Assembly: GCF_003584165.1 (NCBI RefSeq)
Contig: NZ_QXFJ01000031.1
Span: 129,214 to 193,213 of the forward strand
Direction of reading: 5' to 3'
From: Flagellimonas aequoris
GTDB taxonomy: Bacteria > Bacteroidota > Bacteroidia > Flavobacteriales > Flavobacteriaceae
DNA length: 64,000 nucleotides
Shown: in pieces, positions 33,095 to 41,622 of the stretch
How positions within the stretch are numbered: position 1 is the stretch's first letter
Layout of the letters: each line of letters opens with the position of its first letter
Position numbers and translations under genes: made by a program
The notes under the pieces: model-generated
Seen by the model: the letters and a program-made list of their open reading frames with translations, nothing else
What the model was told of the DNA's origin: nothing
The model's database searches: none

Positions 33095-34375
33095 ATGCGA
33101 GAGGACCTACTTCATTTTATTTGGAGGCATAATAAGCTTCCAACTAACCAGCTATGTACCACGGATGATGAACCGGTTTTGGTTAAATCCGTAGGAATAC
33201 AGAACCGTCACGCCGGACCGGATTTTTTCAATGCCAGCGTTACCATCGATGGGCAGTTATGGGCCGGTAATGTGGAAATGCACCTTAAATCTTCGGATTG
33301 GTATGTGCACCACCATGAAAACGATAGCAATTATGACAACGTCATCCTCCATGTAGTTTGGGAAGATGACGTTGTAGTTTTTAGGAAGGATGGCTCCAAG
33401 ATTCCTACCCTTGAAATGCGAAATTTTATTCCTTCAGAGTTGCTTTTGAAATATAAGGCGCTCATGGAGAATTCCCGATCGGGCTTTAGCAACTGTGAAA
33501 AGGATTTTGGGGAGATGGATTCTTTTTTGCTTGAAAGTTGGATGCATCGATTGTACATCGAACGCTTGGAGCATAAATCCGAGCTCATTTTCGACCTGCT
33601 CAACAAAACCAAAAACGACTGGGAAGCGGTGCTCTTCATCTTGTTGGCCAAGAATTTTGGCTCCAAGGTAAACGGTCCGTTCTTTTTGGATCGGGCTTTG
33701 GAGTTGGATTTTGCCTTCATCCGGAAAACGTGCCATGATGCCCATCAATTGGAAAGTTTGTTGTTTGGTCACTTTGGTCTTCTGAACGAGCCGGATTGTA
33801 CCGATGCCCATTATCTTCAGCTCCAAAAGGAATACGGATACCTCGCCAATAAATTTGGACTGTCCAAAACGATGGCCAAACCGGAATTCTTTGGGTTAAG
33901 GCCAGCGAATTTTCCGACCATAAGAATATCACAATTGGCCCATCTCTATAAAGGTCACCCCCAATTGTTCTCCATTTTAATGGGCCCTTCTGGGTTGAAA
34001 GAGGTTTATGATGTTTTCCAGACGGGTACCAGCCCATATTGGGACAACCATTTTACCTTCGGTAAAGTTTCCAGGAAAAGCAGCAAGAGACTTTCCAAAA
34101 AATTTATAGATCTACTGGTGGTGAACACTTTGGTCCCACTGAAGTTTTGCCATGCAAGGCACATGGGTCATGAGGTGGATGAAACATTGATCTCCCTTCT
34201 ATCTGAGGTGAAAAAAGAGGAAAATTCTATCATTGCACACTTTGATAGGTTGGGTCCCAAAACCAAGAATGCTTTTGAGAGCCAGGCCAAATTGGAACTG
34301 TACAACAACTATTGCTCAAAAAATAAATGCCTTCAATGTGTGGTGGGCACACATTTATTGAATAGAAATACATAA
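33095..34375 (+). CDS. DUF2851 family protein
   Basis: A 426-residue protein that I recognise as the Bacteroidota DUF2851 family: N-terminal LLHFIWRHNKL, then GIQNRHAGPDFFNASVTIDGQLWAGNVEMH, NYDNVILHVVWEDD, and a C-terminal helical region with a cysteine-bearing NNYCSKNKCLQCVVG. The NVEMHLKSSDW and VILHVVW segments look like a nuclease- or hydrolase-type core, but no activity is established. Between rhodanese and PspC genes in one direction. Confidence 0.85.
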   Translation: MREDLLHFIWRHNKLPTNQLCTTDDEPVLVKSVGIQNRHAGPDFFNASVTIDGQLWAGNVEMHLKSSDWYVHHHENDSNYDNVILHVVWEDDVVVFRKDGSKIPTLEMRNFIPSELLLKYKALMENSRSGFSNCEKDFGEMDSFLLESWMHRLYIERLEHKSELIFDLLNKTKNDWEAVLFILLAKNFGSKVNGPFFLDRALELDFAFIRKTCHDAHQLESLLFGHFGLLNEPDCTDAHYLQLQKEYGYLANKFGLSKTMAKPEFFGLRPANFPTIRISQLAHLYKGHPQLFSILMGPSGLKEVYDVFQTGTSPYWDNHFTFGKVSRKSSKRLSKKFIDLLVVNTLVPLKFCHARHMGHEVDETLISLLSEVKKEENSIIAHFDRLGPKTKNAFESQAKLELYNNYCSKNKCLQCVVGTHLLNRNT

Positions 34376-34383
34376 TTTTAACT

Positions 34384-34611
34384 ATGTCTTTATTCTATAA
34401 CACCCTTTATTACTTTCAAAAGAGGGGCTTTGAGGTTTGTAGGCGTATTGCCGAACGATTGGGAATCCGTGCCCGGGTGGTGCGTACCAGTTTTATTTAC
34501 CTGACGTTTGTGACCTTGGGCTTTGGATTTGCCCTATACCTCTTCATGGCCTTTTGGCTTAGGATAAAAGATTTGATCTATACCAAGAGAACTTCCGTAT
34601 TTGACCTTTGA
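34384..34611 (+). CDS. PspC-domain protein
   Basis: A 75-residue protein with a PspC-like motif: RGFEVCRRIAERLGIRARVVRTSFIYL, then a membrane helix (LTFVTLGFGFALYLFMAFW). PspC proteins sense membrane stress in enterobacteria; this one stands without PspA/B. Its stop lies 2 bases before the ATG of the potassium-channel gene, so the two are coupled. Confidence 0.85.
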   Translation: MSLFYNTLYYFQKRGFEVCRRIAERLGIRARVVRTSFIYLTFVTLGFGFALYLFMAFWLRIKDLIYTKRTSVFDL

Positions 34612-34613
34612 TC

Positions 34614-35621
34614 ATGATAAGACTGATGCGTTCCAAAATAGTATTGGCCCTTTCGTTGATGGTATTCGTCCTATTGATCGGGGTGCTGGGGTATAAGTTC
34701 TTTTCGGATTTTACATGGATCGAGGCCATCTACATGACCATTATTACGGTGACCACGGTAGGTTTTTCCGAAGTCAGACCTTTGGATGCCGATGCAAAGA
34801 TTTTTACCGTATTTTTAATCGTAACCAGTGTCTTTATTTTCGGTTTCGCCATTTCGGTGGTGTCGGAATATATTTTGGCCAGAAATTCACTTGAACAGTT
34901 AAAAAAGAAAAAAGTGCAGAAACAAATCGATGGACTCTCCAACCATGTGGTCGTATGTGGATATGGTAGGAACGGGATGCAGGCAGCGGAAAAGTTGATG
35001 GCCTACAGGAAACCTTTCGTCGTAATTGAAAAGGACAAGGAAATCATTGAGCGCCATGGGGAAGAAGTGTTGTTTGTGGAGGGCGATGCCAATGAAGATG
35101 AAATCCTTATGCAAGCGGGTATTGACAGGGCCCAGTATTTAATCACCGCGGTCCCTGATGATGCCGCAAATCTTTTTGTAGTGTTGTCCGCGCGCCAATT
35201 GAATAGAAACTTATTCATCATCAGTAGGGCCTCGCAGATTACTTCTGTTAAAAAACTACAGTTTGCAGGGGCCAACAAAGTGATTATGCCCGACAAGATC
35301 GGTGGGGACCATATGGCATCCCTCGTCGTCATGCCCGACTTGATCACCTTTATGGACCAATTGTCCTTGGAAGGGGAACATACCACTAATTTGGAAGAGG
35401 TGGAGATCGAGGATTTTACGAGTCAGGTGGAGTGCAATTCACTTCGTGATCTGGACCTGAGAAGAAAAACGGGCTGTACCATAATCGGTTATATCGATCC
35501 CAACGGAAAATACATTATCAACCCGGAGGCAGATCTGGAACTACAACCTAAAAGTAAGGTCATTGTACTAGGTAGACCGGAGCAGATTCGAAAGCTCAAC
35601 CAAATGTTCCAAATAGGATAG
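34614..35621 (+). CDS. Two-helix potassium channel with RCK (TrkA-N/TrkA-C) domains
   Basis: 335 residues. Two membrane helices (about 7-27 and 62-84) enclose a pore loop with TTVGFSE, the selectivity-filter position where K+ channels usually have TVGYGD. A TrkA-N (Rossmann) domain follows with VVVCGYGRNGMQAAEKL and VIEKDKE, then a TrkA-C domain (CNSLRDLDLRRKTGCTIIGYI). This is a ligand-gated K+ channel plan. The start was taken as ATG 34614 (IRLMRSKIVL); a TTG two codons earlier overlaps the pspC stop. Confidence 0.9.
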   Translation: MIRLMRSKIVLALSLMVFVLLIGVLGYKFFSDFTWIEAIYMTIITVTTVGFSEVRPLDADAKIFTVFLIVTSVFIFGFAISVVSEYILARNSLEQLKKKKVQKQIDGLSNHVVVCGYGRNGMQAAEKLMAYRKPFVVIEKDKEIIERHGEEVLFVEGDANEDEILMQAGIDRAQYLITAVPDDAANLFVVLSARQLNRNLFIISRASQITSVKKLQFAGANKVIMPDKIGGDHMASLVVMPDLITFMDQLSLEGEHTTNLEEVEIEDFTSQVECNSLRDLDLRRKTGCTIIGYIDPNGKYIINPEADLELQPKSKVIVLGRPEQIRKLNQMFQIG

Positions 35622-35705
35622 TTTAACAGGCATTAATTTTTTTGCGTTGAATTTTTTTAGGATATTGGGGCCTTTACAAAAAACTAACATAACCAAAACA
35701 TTATT

Positions 35706-37322
35706 ATGAAGTATAGACTTCTTACTTTGCTTAGTTTCATCATACCAGCTCTTTCTTTTGCACAAGAAAGCACATCAGAAAAAATCGACGCAGTTTTTTC
35801 TAGCTACACAGGTTGGTTCGTACGAGCTATTTTTTATGAAATCCCTTTCTCGGAGCAATTTAAAATCCCTTGGGTTTTGATTGTTTTGATCGGAGGTGCC
35901 CTATACTTTACCTTTTATTTCAAGTTGATCAACTTTACTGGATTTGGAACGGCCATTAGAGTGGTTAGGGGTAAGTACGAGGACATTGAAAAGCATGGGG
36001 TGGACCATCTTTACGGAGATGTTGCAAAAGAGCATGATTTACCCGATACATTGAGGGACGAATCCGCACATGGAGAGGTTTCCCACTTTCAGGCTTTAAC
36101 GGCCGCCTTATCGGCAACGGTAGGTTTGGGGAATATTGCAGGTGTTGCGGTAGCCTTGTCCATTGGTGGACCTGGGGCTACTTTTTGGATGATTTTGGCC
36201 GGACTATTGGGTATGGCGTCCAAGTTTGCTGAATGTACCTTGGGGGTAAAATATAGGGATGTAGGTAAGGATGGTACCGTTTATGGGGGACCCATGTATT
36301 ACTTGACCAAAGGCCTTAAGGAGAAAAAAGCAGGAGGACTGGGTAAAGTGCTCGCCGTGCTGTTCGCTATTTTTGTAATTGGAGGTTCGTTCGGTGGCGG
36401 AAACATGTTCCAGGCCAACCAGGCTGCAGCTCAGTTCGTGGAGTTGTTCGGGATGCAAGGTGATAATGCCGGAATGTACTTTGGTGTTGGTATGGCGGTC
36501 TTGGTGGCGATTGTGATCATCGGGGGAATCAAGAGGATTGCCTCTGTGACCGAAAAAGTAGTACCGTTCATGGCAGGAATCTATGTGTTGGCCGCCTTGA
36601 TCATTTTGGGAGCCAACTTCTCATCCATAGATGATGCCTTCGGGTTGATTTTTGAAGGAGCGTTCTCAGGTTTAGGAATTGCCGGAGGTTTGATCGGTGT
36701 AATGATCCAAGGGGTAAGAAGGGGAGCTTTCTCCAATGAGGCCGGTGTAGGTTCAGCGGCCATTGCCCACTCCGCGGTAAGGACCAAATATCCTGCAAGT
36801 GAAGGAATAGTTGCCCTTTTGGAACCCTTTGTGGATACTGTGGTCATTTGTACCATGACAGCCTTGGTGATCATCATTACCAATTATGAATCAGGTTTCT
36901 TGGAATATGGCACCGCAATTACCGAAGGTGTTGAGATTACTGCTACGGCATTTGATTCGGTAATACCTCACTTTTCAATTGTATTGACCATTGCAGTGAT
37001 TTTGTTTGCCTTCTCTACCATGATTTCATGGTCGTATTACGGTATGCAAGGTTGGATGTATCTTTTTGGAAAAAGCAGGACCAGTGACCTAACCTATAAG
37101 ATTCTTTTCTTGTTCTTCGTAATTGTAGGTGCTTCCATCAGTCTTGGATCGGTAATCGACTTTTCCGATGCGATGATTTTTGCCATGGTGGTGCCCAACA
37201 TTATTGGGGTGTTGATATTGACCCCGGTTGTGAAAAAGGAATTGAACAAGTATATGAACGCCATCAATAAAAAACACGATGCACTGGAAGATGGTGCAGA
37301 GGATTTGGCGGAAAAAATGTAA
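35706..37322 (+). CDS. Alanine/glycine:cation symporter (AGCS family)
   Basis: A 538-residue transporter that imports alanine or glycine with Na+. It begins with a signal-peptide-like helix (LLTLLSFIIPALSFA), then about ten membrane segments. Family signatures are TAALSATVGLGNIAGVAVALSIGGPGATFWM, TVYGGPMYYLTKGLK, and RRGAFSNEAGVGSAAIAHS. A long hydrophilic loop (residues about 85-125) between the first helices is usual for bacteroidete members. A clear gap of 84 bases precedes it. Confidence 0.94.
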   Translation: MKYRLLTLLSFIIPALSFAQESTSEKIDAVFSSYTGWFVRAIFYEIPFSEQFKIPWVLIVLIGGALYFTFYFKLINFTGFGTAIRVVRGKYEDIEKHGVDHLYGDVAKEHDLPDTLRDESAHGEVSHFQALTAALSATVGLGNIAGVAVALSIGGPGATFWMILAGLLGMASKFAECTLGVKYRDVGKDGTVYGGPMYYLTKGLKEKKAGGLGKVLAVLFAIFVIGGSFGGGNMFQANQAAAQFVELFGMQGDNAGMYFGVGMAVLVAIVIIGGIKRIASVTEKVVPFMAGIYVLAALIILGANFSSIDDAFGLIFEGAFSGLGIAGGLIGVMIQGVRRGAFSNEAGVGSAAIAHSAVRTKYPASEGIVALLEPFVDTVVICTMTALVIIITNYESGFLEYGTAITEGVEITATAFDSVIPHFSIVLTIAVILFAFSTMISWSYYGMQGWMYLFGKSRTSDLTYKILFLFFVIVGASISLGSVIDFSDAMIFAMVVPNIIGVLILTPVVKKELNKYMNAINKKHDALEDGAEDLAEKM

Positions 37323-37333
37323 TACTTCTCCAG

Positions 37334-38194
37334 ATGAAATTAAAATCCCACTTCAGATTCAATAAACAGGAACGAAGTGGGATTTTCTTTTTGTTGCTGG
37401 TCATCATAGGGCTGCAAGTGGCATTTTACTTTGTAAAGGGCGAAACATTTCGAGGGGAGTCCCAAATTTTCGTGGATGAGATGGCCCAGGCAAAGTTGGA
37501 TAGTCTCAAATCCACCGCTCACGAGGATAGTTATGTGATGTATCCTTTCAACCCCAATTATATCTCAGATGAAAAAGGATATACTTTGGGATTGACCACT
37601 GAGGAACTCGATAGATTGTTTGCTTTTAGGGAAAAAGGACGGTTTGTAAACTCGGCGCAAGCATTTCAGGAAGTAACCCAGATATCCGATTCCTTACTGG
37701 AGGCCATTGCTCCCTACTTTAAATTTCCGCAGTGGAAGGAATGGGAAACGTCTTCAACCAAAAAGAACCAAAGCAACCTCCCTAAAGAAATCTTTACCAT
37801 AAAGGATTTGAATGCGGCCTCGGCAGAAGATTTGAAAAAGATCAACGGAATCGGGGAAACCTTATCAGCAAGAATTGTAAAGTTTCGGGATAAGTTAGGT
37901 GGCTTTCTGGTCAATGAACAACTTTATGATGTATATGGACTAGCCCCGGAAATCGTAGATAAGGTTTTAGGTCAATATAAGGTGCTCCAACCTCCAACCA
38001 TTCAAAAGATACCTGTTAATACAGCCACGGTGGACCAATTGGCCCATTTGATATACATTAATTACAACCTCGCCAAGCAAATTGTTCAATATCGAGAAGA
38101 AAATGGCGACTTCACCTCACTTGACGAATTAACAAACGTTACATCTTTTCCAAAGGAAAGGATTGACAGAATTAAGTTATATTTGGCCCTATAA
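37334..38194 (+). CDS. Helix-hairpin-helix (ComEA-like) protein
   Basis: A 286-residue protein with one N-terminal membrane helix (FFLLLVIIGLQVAFYFV, about 19-36). Three ComEA-type helix-hairpin-helix pairs follow: near residue 90, near 160 (DLNAASAEDLKKINGIGETLSARIVKFRDKLGGF) and at the C-terminus (VNTATVDQLAHLIYINYNLAKQIVQYRE). This architecture binds DNA non-specifically. ComEA takes up DNA in competence, but no other competence genes are near, so the role is only a suggestion. Starts 12 bases after the symporter. Confidence 0.88.
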   Translation: MKLKSHFRFNKQERSGIFFLLLVIIGLQVAFYFVKGETFRGESQIFVDEMAQAKLDSLKSTAHEDSYVMYPFNPNYISDEKGYTLGLTTEELDRLFAFREKGRFVNSAQAFQEVTQISDSLLEAIAPYFKFPQWKEWETSSTKKNQSNLPKEIFTIKDLNAASAEDLKKINGIGETLSARIVKFRDKLGGFLVNEQLYDVYGLAPEIVDKVLGQYKVLQPPTIQKIPVNTATVDQLAHLIYINYNLAKQIVQYREENGDFTSLDELTNVTSFPKERIDRIKLYLAL

Positions 38195-38228
38195 ATAAGA
38201 GCGAATGGTTACGGAAACGTTGTCCAAA

Positions 38229-39368
38229 ATGAACTTTGATTATTCGGAGACCCAAAAGATGGTCGCTGAGTCTGCCAGGGATTTTGCCCAGCAGTATATA
38301 TTGCCCCATGTAATGGAATGGGACGAGGCCCAGACATTTCCCGTTGAGCTGTTCAAGAAGGCCGGGGAGTTTGGATTTATGGGAATTTTGGTGCCCGAGG
38401 AACTTGGTGGTTCCGGTCTGGGGTATCATGAATACATTGCCGTCCTTGAAGAAATTTCAAAAGTGGACCCTTCCATTGGGCTGTCGGTAGCGGCGCATAA
38501 TTCCCTTTGTACCAACCATATATTGTCCTTTGCCAACGAAGACCAGTTGCAACGCTGGATTCCAAAATTGGCTTCGGGCGAATGGATCGGGGCTTGGGGG
38601 CTGACCGAGCACAATACCGGTTCCGATGCTGGTGGTATGAACACTACTGCGGTTAAGGAAGGAGATTATTGGGTGTTGAACGGTGCCAAGAATTTCATTA
38701 CCCATGGCAAAAGCGGTAATATTGCCGTGGTGATTGCCAGAACAGGGGAAAAGGGAGATAGTCATGGGATGACGGCCTTTGCTGTTGAAAAAGGAACTCC
38801 TGGTTTTAGCAGCGGTAAAAAAGAAAATAAATTGGGTATGCGTGCCAGTGAAACGGCGGAAATGATTTTTTCCGACTGTAGAATTCCCGATGCCAACCGA
38901 TTGGGCGAAGTGGGCGATGGTTTTATCCAGTCCATGAAAGTTTTGGATGGAGGACGTATTTCCATTGGGGCCCTTTCCTTGGGTATTGCCAAAGGTGCTT
39001 ATGAAGCGGCCCTTAAATATTCCAAGGAACGTGTGCAGTTTGGAAAGCCTATTTCCGAATTTCAGGGAATATCCTTCAAGCTGGCCGATATGGCCACGGA
39101 GATCGAGGCATCCGAGTTGTTACTTCATAAAGCTGCCTTCTTGAAAAACGAGGGAAGACCGGTAACCAAATTGGGGGCCATGTCCAAAATGTATGCTTCG
39201 GAAGTATGCGTAAAAGTGGCCACCGAAGCGGTACAGATCCATGGAGGTTATGGCTATACCAAAGATTTTCCGGTGGAGAAATTCTACCGAGATTCCAAAT
39301 TGTGCACCATAGGGGAGGGTACCACGGAAATCCAAAAGTTGGTCATATCCAGAAAAATTCTGAAGTAA
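38229..39368 (+). CDS. Acyl-CoA dehydrogenase
   Basis: FAD flavoenzyme that introduces the alpha-beta double bond in beta-oxidation or amino acid breakdown. 379 residues. Segments WGLTEHNTGSDAGGM, NGAKNFITHG, MRASETAEMIFSDCRIP, and YASEVCVKVATEAVQIHGGYGYTKDFPVEKFYRDSKL (FAD and catalytic glutamate region) are conserved. Start taken at ATG 38229 (NFDYSETQKM), the usual start of relatives; another ATG lies 24 bases upstream. Confidence 0.94.
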   Translation: MNFDYSETQKMVAESARDFAQQYILPHVMEWDEAQTFPVELFKKAGEFGFMGILVPEELGGSGLGYHEYIAVLEEISKVDPSIGLSVAAHNSLCTNHILSFANEDQLQRWIPKLASGEWIGAWGLTEHNTGSDAGGMNTTAVKEGDYWVLNGAKNFITHGKSGNIAVVIARTGEKGDSHGMTAFAVEKGTPGFSSGKKENKLGMRASETAEMIFSDCRIPDANRLGEVGDGFIQSMKVLDGGRISIGALSLGIAKGAYEAALKYSKERVQFGKPISEFQGISFKLADMATEIEASELLLHKAAFLKNEGRPVTKLGAMSKMYASEVCVKVATEAVQIHGGYGYTKDFPVEKFYRDSKLCTIGEGTTEIQKLVISRKILK

Positions 39369-39402
39369 TTTGTTTCGTAACAAATTATTAAATGTATATT
39401 TG
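39369..39402 (+). promoter_or_regulatory. rpsU promoter
   Basis: TTTG (39369-39372), 22 bases, TATATTTG (39395-39402). The -7 element is perfect; the spacer is longer than the 19 of the trp promoter but within the flavobacterial range. Confidence 0.65.
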
Positions 39403-39421
39403 CGCTCCCAAAATATAAAAG

Positions 39422-39430
39422 AAAGGAGGT
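39422..39430 (+). promoter_or_regulatory. Strong Shine-Dalgarno sequence of rpsU
   Basis: AAAGGAGGT, 8 bases before the rpsU ATG (39439). It is the only strong, well-placed Shine-Dalgarno sequence I found in this window; genes here otherwise lack one. In Flavobacterium johnsoniae bS21 hides the anti-Shine-Dalgarno of 16S rRNA, and ribosomes lacking bS21 preferentially translate rpsU. This gives autoregulation, and the sequence here fits that. Confidence 0.85.
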
Positions 39431-39438
39431 TGTAGCCC

Positions 39439-39633
39439 ATGTTAATTATACCAGTTAAAGAAGGAGAAAACATCGATAGAGCTTTAAAGCGTTTCAAACG
39501 TAAGTTCGATAAAACAGGTACCATGCGTCAGTTGAGAAGCAGACAGCAGTTCACAAAACCTTCTGTACAGCGTAGAGCTGAAATTCAGAAAGCCCAGTAC
39601 ATCCAAGGTTTGAGAGATCAAGAGGAAGTATAG
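39439..39633 (+). CDS. rpsU: 30S ribosomal protein bS21
   Basis: A 64-residue basic protein of the small subunit, near the 3' end of 16S rRNA. Sequence features: MLIIPVKEGENIDRALKRFKRKFDKTG and QQFTKPSVQRRAEIQKAQYI. In Flavobacteriia bS21 helps block the anti-Shine-Dalgarno sequence. The gene has its own promoter and a terminator at 39653-39686. Length is normal for this phylum. Confidence 0.97.
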   Translation: MLIIPVKEGENIDRALKRFKRKFDKTGTMRQLRSRQQFTKPSVQRRAEIQKAQYIQGLRDQEEV

Positions 39634-39652
39634 GTTTCTGATCACCATATTT

Positions 39653-39686
39653 AAATCCCGTTCCGTTATCGGAACGGGATTTTTTG
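39653..39686 (+). terminator. rpsU terminator
   Basis: Perfect 12-bp stem AAATCCCGTTCC / GGAACGGGATTT, loop GTTATC, then a T-run of six. Ends the rpsU transcript before the recombinase gene. Confidence 0.9.
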
Positions 39687-39728
39687 TTTTCAGGCTTGGG
39701 GGAATATCAATTTGGCTACCTTTGAGAT

Positions 39729-40619
39729 ATGTCCATGCAAGCCTTCACATCTTACCTAAAACTGGAGAAGAACTATTCCGACCATACCGTAAAGGCTTAC
39801 GGAAGGGATTTGGATACATTTATGAGCTTTTGTAGGGACAACTACGATGAAACCGATATTGATGCTGTAGGGTATCCCATGATTCGTAGCTGGATTGTAT
39901 CCCTGTCCAATGAAGGGGTTTCTAACCGGTCCATCAACCGAAAAATATCTTCTTTACAGGCTTATTACAAATTTCTCTTGAAGATTGGCGAGATTACTGC
40001 TTCACCATTGGCCAAACACAGGGCTTTAAAAACCGAGAAGAAAGTGGAAGTGCCCTTCTCCGAATCCGAAATGGAACTTATCCTCACCGAAATTCCTTTT
40101 GAGGAAGGTTTTGAGGGGGAAAGAGACAAACTTATAGTGGAGTTGTTATACGCCACCGGAATGCGTAGGGCCGAACTGGTAAATCTCAAGCTTGCCGATA
40201 TTGATTTGGCCAACCATACCTTAAAGGTATTGGGTAAAAGGAACAAAGAACGCATTATGCCCATGCTCCCGTCCACGGTACGGCAGATCAAGGCGTATTT
40301 GGAGCTGCGCAACGGGCTGGAACACGCCCATGAAACACCTTACCTTTTATTAACAAAAGAAGGTCTTAAAATTTATGAAACACTTGTTTATCGTACCATA
40401 AATAAGTATTTTAGTTTAGTGTCCCCCAAGGTAAAAAAGAGCCCACATATATTGAGGCACACCTTTGCAACCCATTTGTTGAACAGGGGCGCAGATTTGA
40501 ATTCCGTGAAGGAATTATTGGGTCATTCGAGTTTGGCATCCACACAAGTGTACACGCACAATAGCATTGCCGAACTCAAGAAAATTCATCAAAAGGCCCA
40601 TCCAAGAAACAAGAAATGA
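39729..40619 (+). CDS. xerC: Tyrosine recombinase XerC/XerD-like
   Basis: Resolves chromosome dimers at dif by site-specific recombination. 296 residues. The N-terminal SAM-like domain has YLKLEKNYSDHTVKAYGRDLDTF. The catalytic residues are visible: R in ATGMRRAELVNL (about 149), K in VLGKRNKERI, HILRHTFATHLLNRG, LGHSSLASTQVYTH with the nucleophilic Tyr. Whether it is XerC or XerD cannot be decided by eye. It lies in a conserved chromosomal setting between rpsU and hpf, not in a mobile element. Confidence 0.92.
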   Translation: MSMQAFTSYLKLEKNYSDHTVKAYGRDLDTFMSFCRDNYDETDIDAVGYPMIRSWIVSLSNEGVSNRSINRKISSLQAYYKFLLKIGEITASPLAKHRALKTEKKVEVPFSESEMELILTEIPFEEGFEGERDKLIVELLYATGMRRAELVNLKLADIDLANHTLKVLGKRNKERIMPMLPSTVRQIKAYLELRNGLEHAHETPYLLLTKEGLKIYETLVYRTINKYFSLVSPKVKKSPHILRHTFATHLLNRGADLNSVKELLGHSSLASTQVYTHNSIAELKKIHQKAHPRNKK

Positions 40620-40678
40620 TCGTTTCTTGTATTGTTTAACTCCACTGTCACTTGACAGTACTTTAAAAACTATGTCTT

Positions 40679-40981
40679 ATGAAAGTAAATGCACAATCGG
40701 TAAATTTTGTGGCTGATGGTAAGCTCCTCGACTTTATCCAGAAACGAATGGATAAGATGGACCTATTTTATGACAAGGTCATTGATTCGGAGGTTTTTTT
40801 AAAAGTGGACAACACGAGTGCAAAAGAAAATAAGATAGTGGAAATCATGGTTTCCGTACCCCGGGACAAATTCATGGTAAAAAAGCAGTGCAAGACCTTT
40901 GAAGAGGCAGTTGATTCGGCCTGTAGTTCTTTGGAAAGACAATTGGTAAAACGAAAAGAGAAATTAAGGGCGAAAGCCTGA
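40679..40981 (+). CDS. hpf: Ribosome hibernation-promoting factor (short HPF/RaiA)
   Basis: A 100-residue protein of the short HPF/RaiA family, which binds the 30S decoding centre in slow growth. The pattern VNAQSVNFVADGKLLDFIQKRMDKM, then EVFLKVDNTSAKENKIVEIMVSVP and CKTFEEAVDSACSSLERQLVKRKEKLR is typical. It ends just before a promoter for the tRNA cluster. Confidence 0.92.
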   Translation: MKVNAQSVNFVADGKLLDFIQKRMDKMDLFYDKVIDSEVFLKVDNTSAKENKIVEIMVSVPRDKFMVKKQCKTFEEAVDSACSSLERQLVKRKEKLRAKA

Positions 40982-41002
40982 TCAAAATTTTTGAAATTTT
41001 AT

Positions 41003-41032
41003 TTTGATTAAAAGAAAATATCTCTACATTTG
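41003..41032 (+). promoter_or_regulatory. Promoter of the tRNA-tuf cluster
   Basis: TTTG (41003-41006), 18 bases, TACATTTG (41025-41032), an excellent Bacteroidota match, 52 bases before the first tRNA. Confidence 0.75.
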
Positions 41033-41083
41033 CAGTCCGTTAGAAATAGCGGACTTTTTTTGTGACCGAAAGGGGTTCAAAAT

Positions 41084-41157
41084 GCCGATATAGCTCAGTT
41101 GGCTAGAGCACGTGATTTGTAATCTCGGGGTCGTGGGTTCGAGTCCCTCTATCGGCT
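41084..41157 (+). tRNA. tRNA-Thr (anticodon TGT)
   Basis: A complete 74-base cloverleaf: acceptor GCCGATA/TATCGGC, D-loop AGCTCAGTTGG, anticodon loop TTTGTAA, T-loop GGTTCGAGTCC, discriminator T. One U-U mismatch in the anticodon stem. CCA is not encoded. Confidence 0.95.
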
Positions 41158-41179
41158 CGTAAGGTACTGAAAATAAGGC

Positions 41180-41262
41180 GGGGAGATACTCAAGCGGCCA
41201 ACGAGGACAGACTGTAAATCTGTTGGTTTTCACCTTCGCAGGTTCGAATCCTGCTCTCCCCA
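41180..41262 (+). tRNA. tRNA-Tyr (anticodon GTA)
   Basis: 83 bases with acceptor GGGGAGA/TCTCCCC, anticodon loop CTGTAAA, and the long variable arm usual for bacterial tRNA-Tyr. CCA is not encoded. Confidence 0.95.
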
Positions 41263-41339
41263 CAAAAGGTGTTCTGCGGAACATAGCGGAAGGGAAGTTT
41301 TTTGAAATAATGGAACTTGGGGTAAAACCCAAAAAAAAT

Positions 41340-41412
41340 GCGGGAGTAGCTCAGTTGGTAGAGCGTCAGCCTTCCAAGCTGAATGTCGCCGGTTCGAACC
41401 CGGTCTCCCGCT
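41340..41412 (+). tRNA. tRNA-Gly (anticodon TCC)
   Basis: 73 bases: acceptor GCGGGAG/CTCCCGC, anticodon loop CTTCCAA, T-arm GGTTCGAACCC. CCA is not encoded. The 90 bases that follow contain a GAAACCGCGGTTTC palindrome (41421-41434), possibly a processing hairpin. Confidence 0.95.
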
Positions 41413-41502
41413 CTAAATTTGAAACCGCGGTTTCAATTATTAAGGTTGAAGTTTTGGCGAGCGTGACTTGCAACTTTAAACTCTAAACCTGATAACCCAT
41501 AG

Positions 41503-41574
41503 GCCGGTGTAGCTCAGGGGTAGAGCGTTTCCTTGGTAAGGAAGAGGTCAGGGGTTCAAATCCCCTCATTGGCT
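41503..41574 (+). tRNA. tRNA-Thr (anticodon GGT)
   Basis: 72 bases: acceptor GCCGGTG/CATTGGC (two G-U pairs), anticodon loop TTGGTAA, T-arm GGGTTCAAATCCC. It ends 48 bases before the tuf start, so tuf is presumably read from the same transcript. CCA is not encoded. Confidence 0.95.
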
Positions 41575-41622
41575 CAAAACGATTTGTACACTAATATAAA
41601 CTAAGATTAAAATTATTTTAAA

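Noticed and set aside
39729..41574. A tyrosine recombinase near tRNA genes as sign of an integrated island.
   Set aside because: The recombinase matches housekeeping Xer proteins, neighbours (rpsU, hpf, tuf) are core genes, and no direct repeat of a tRNA end or foreign gene was found.
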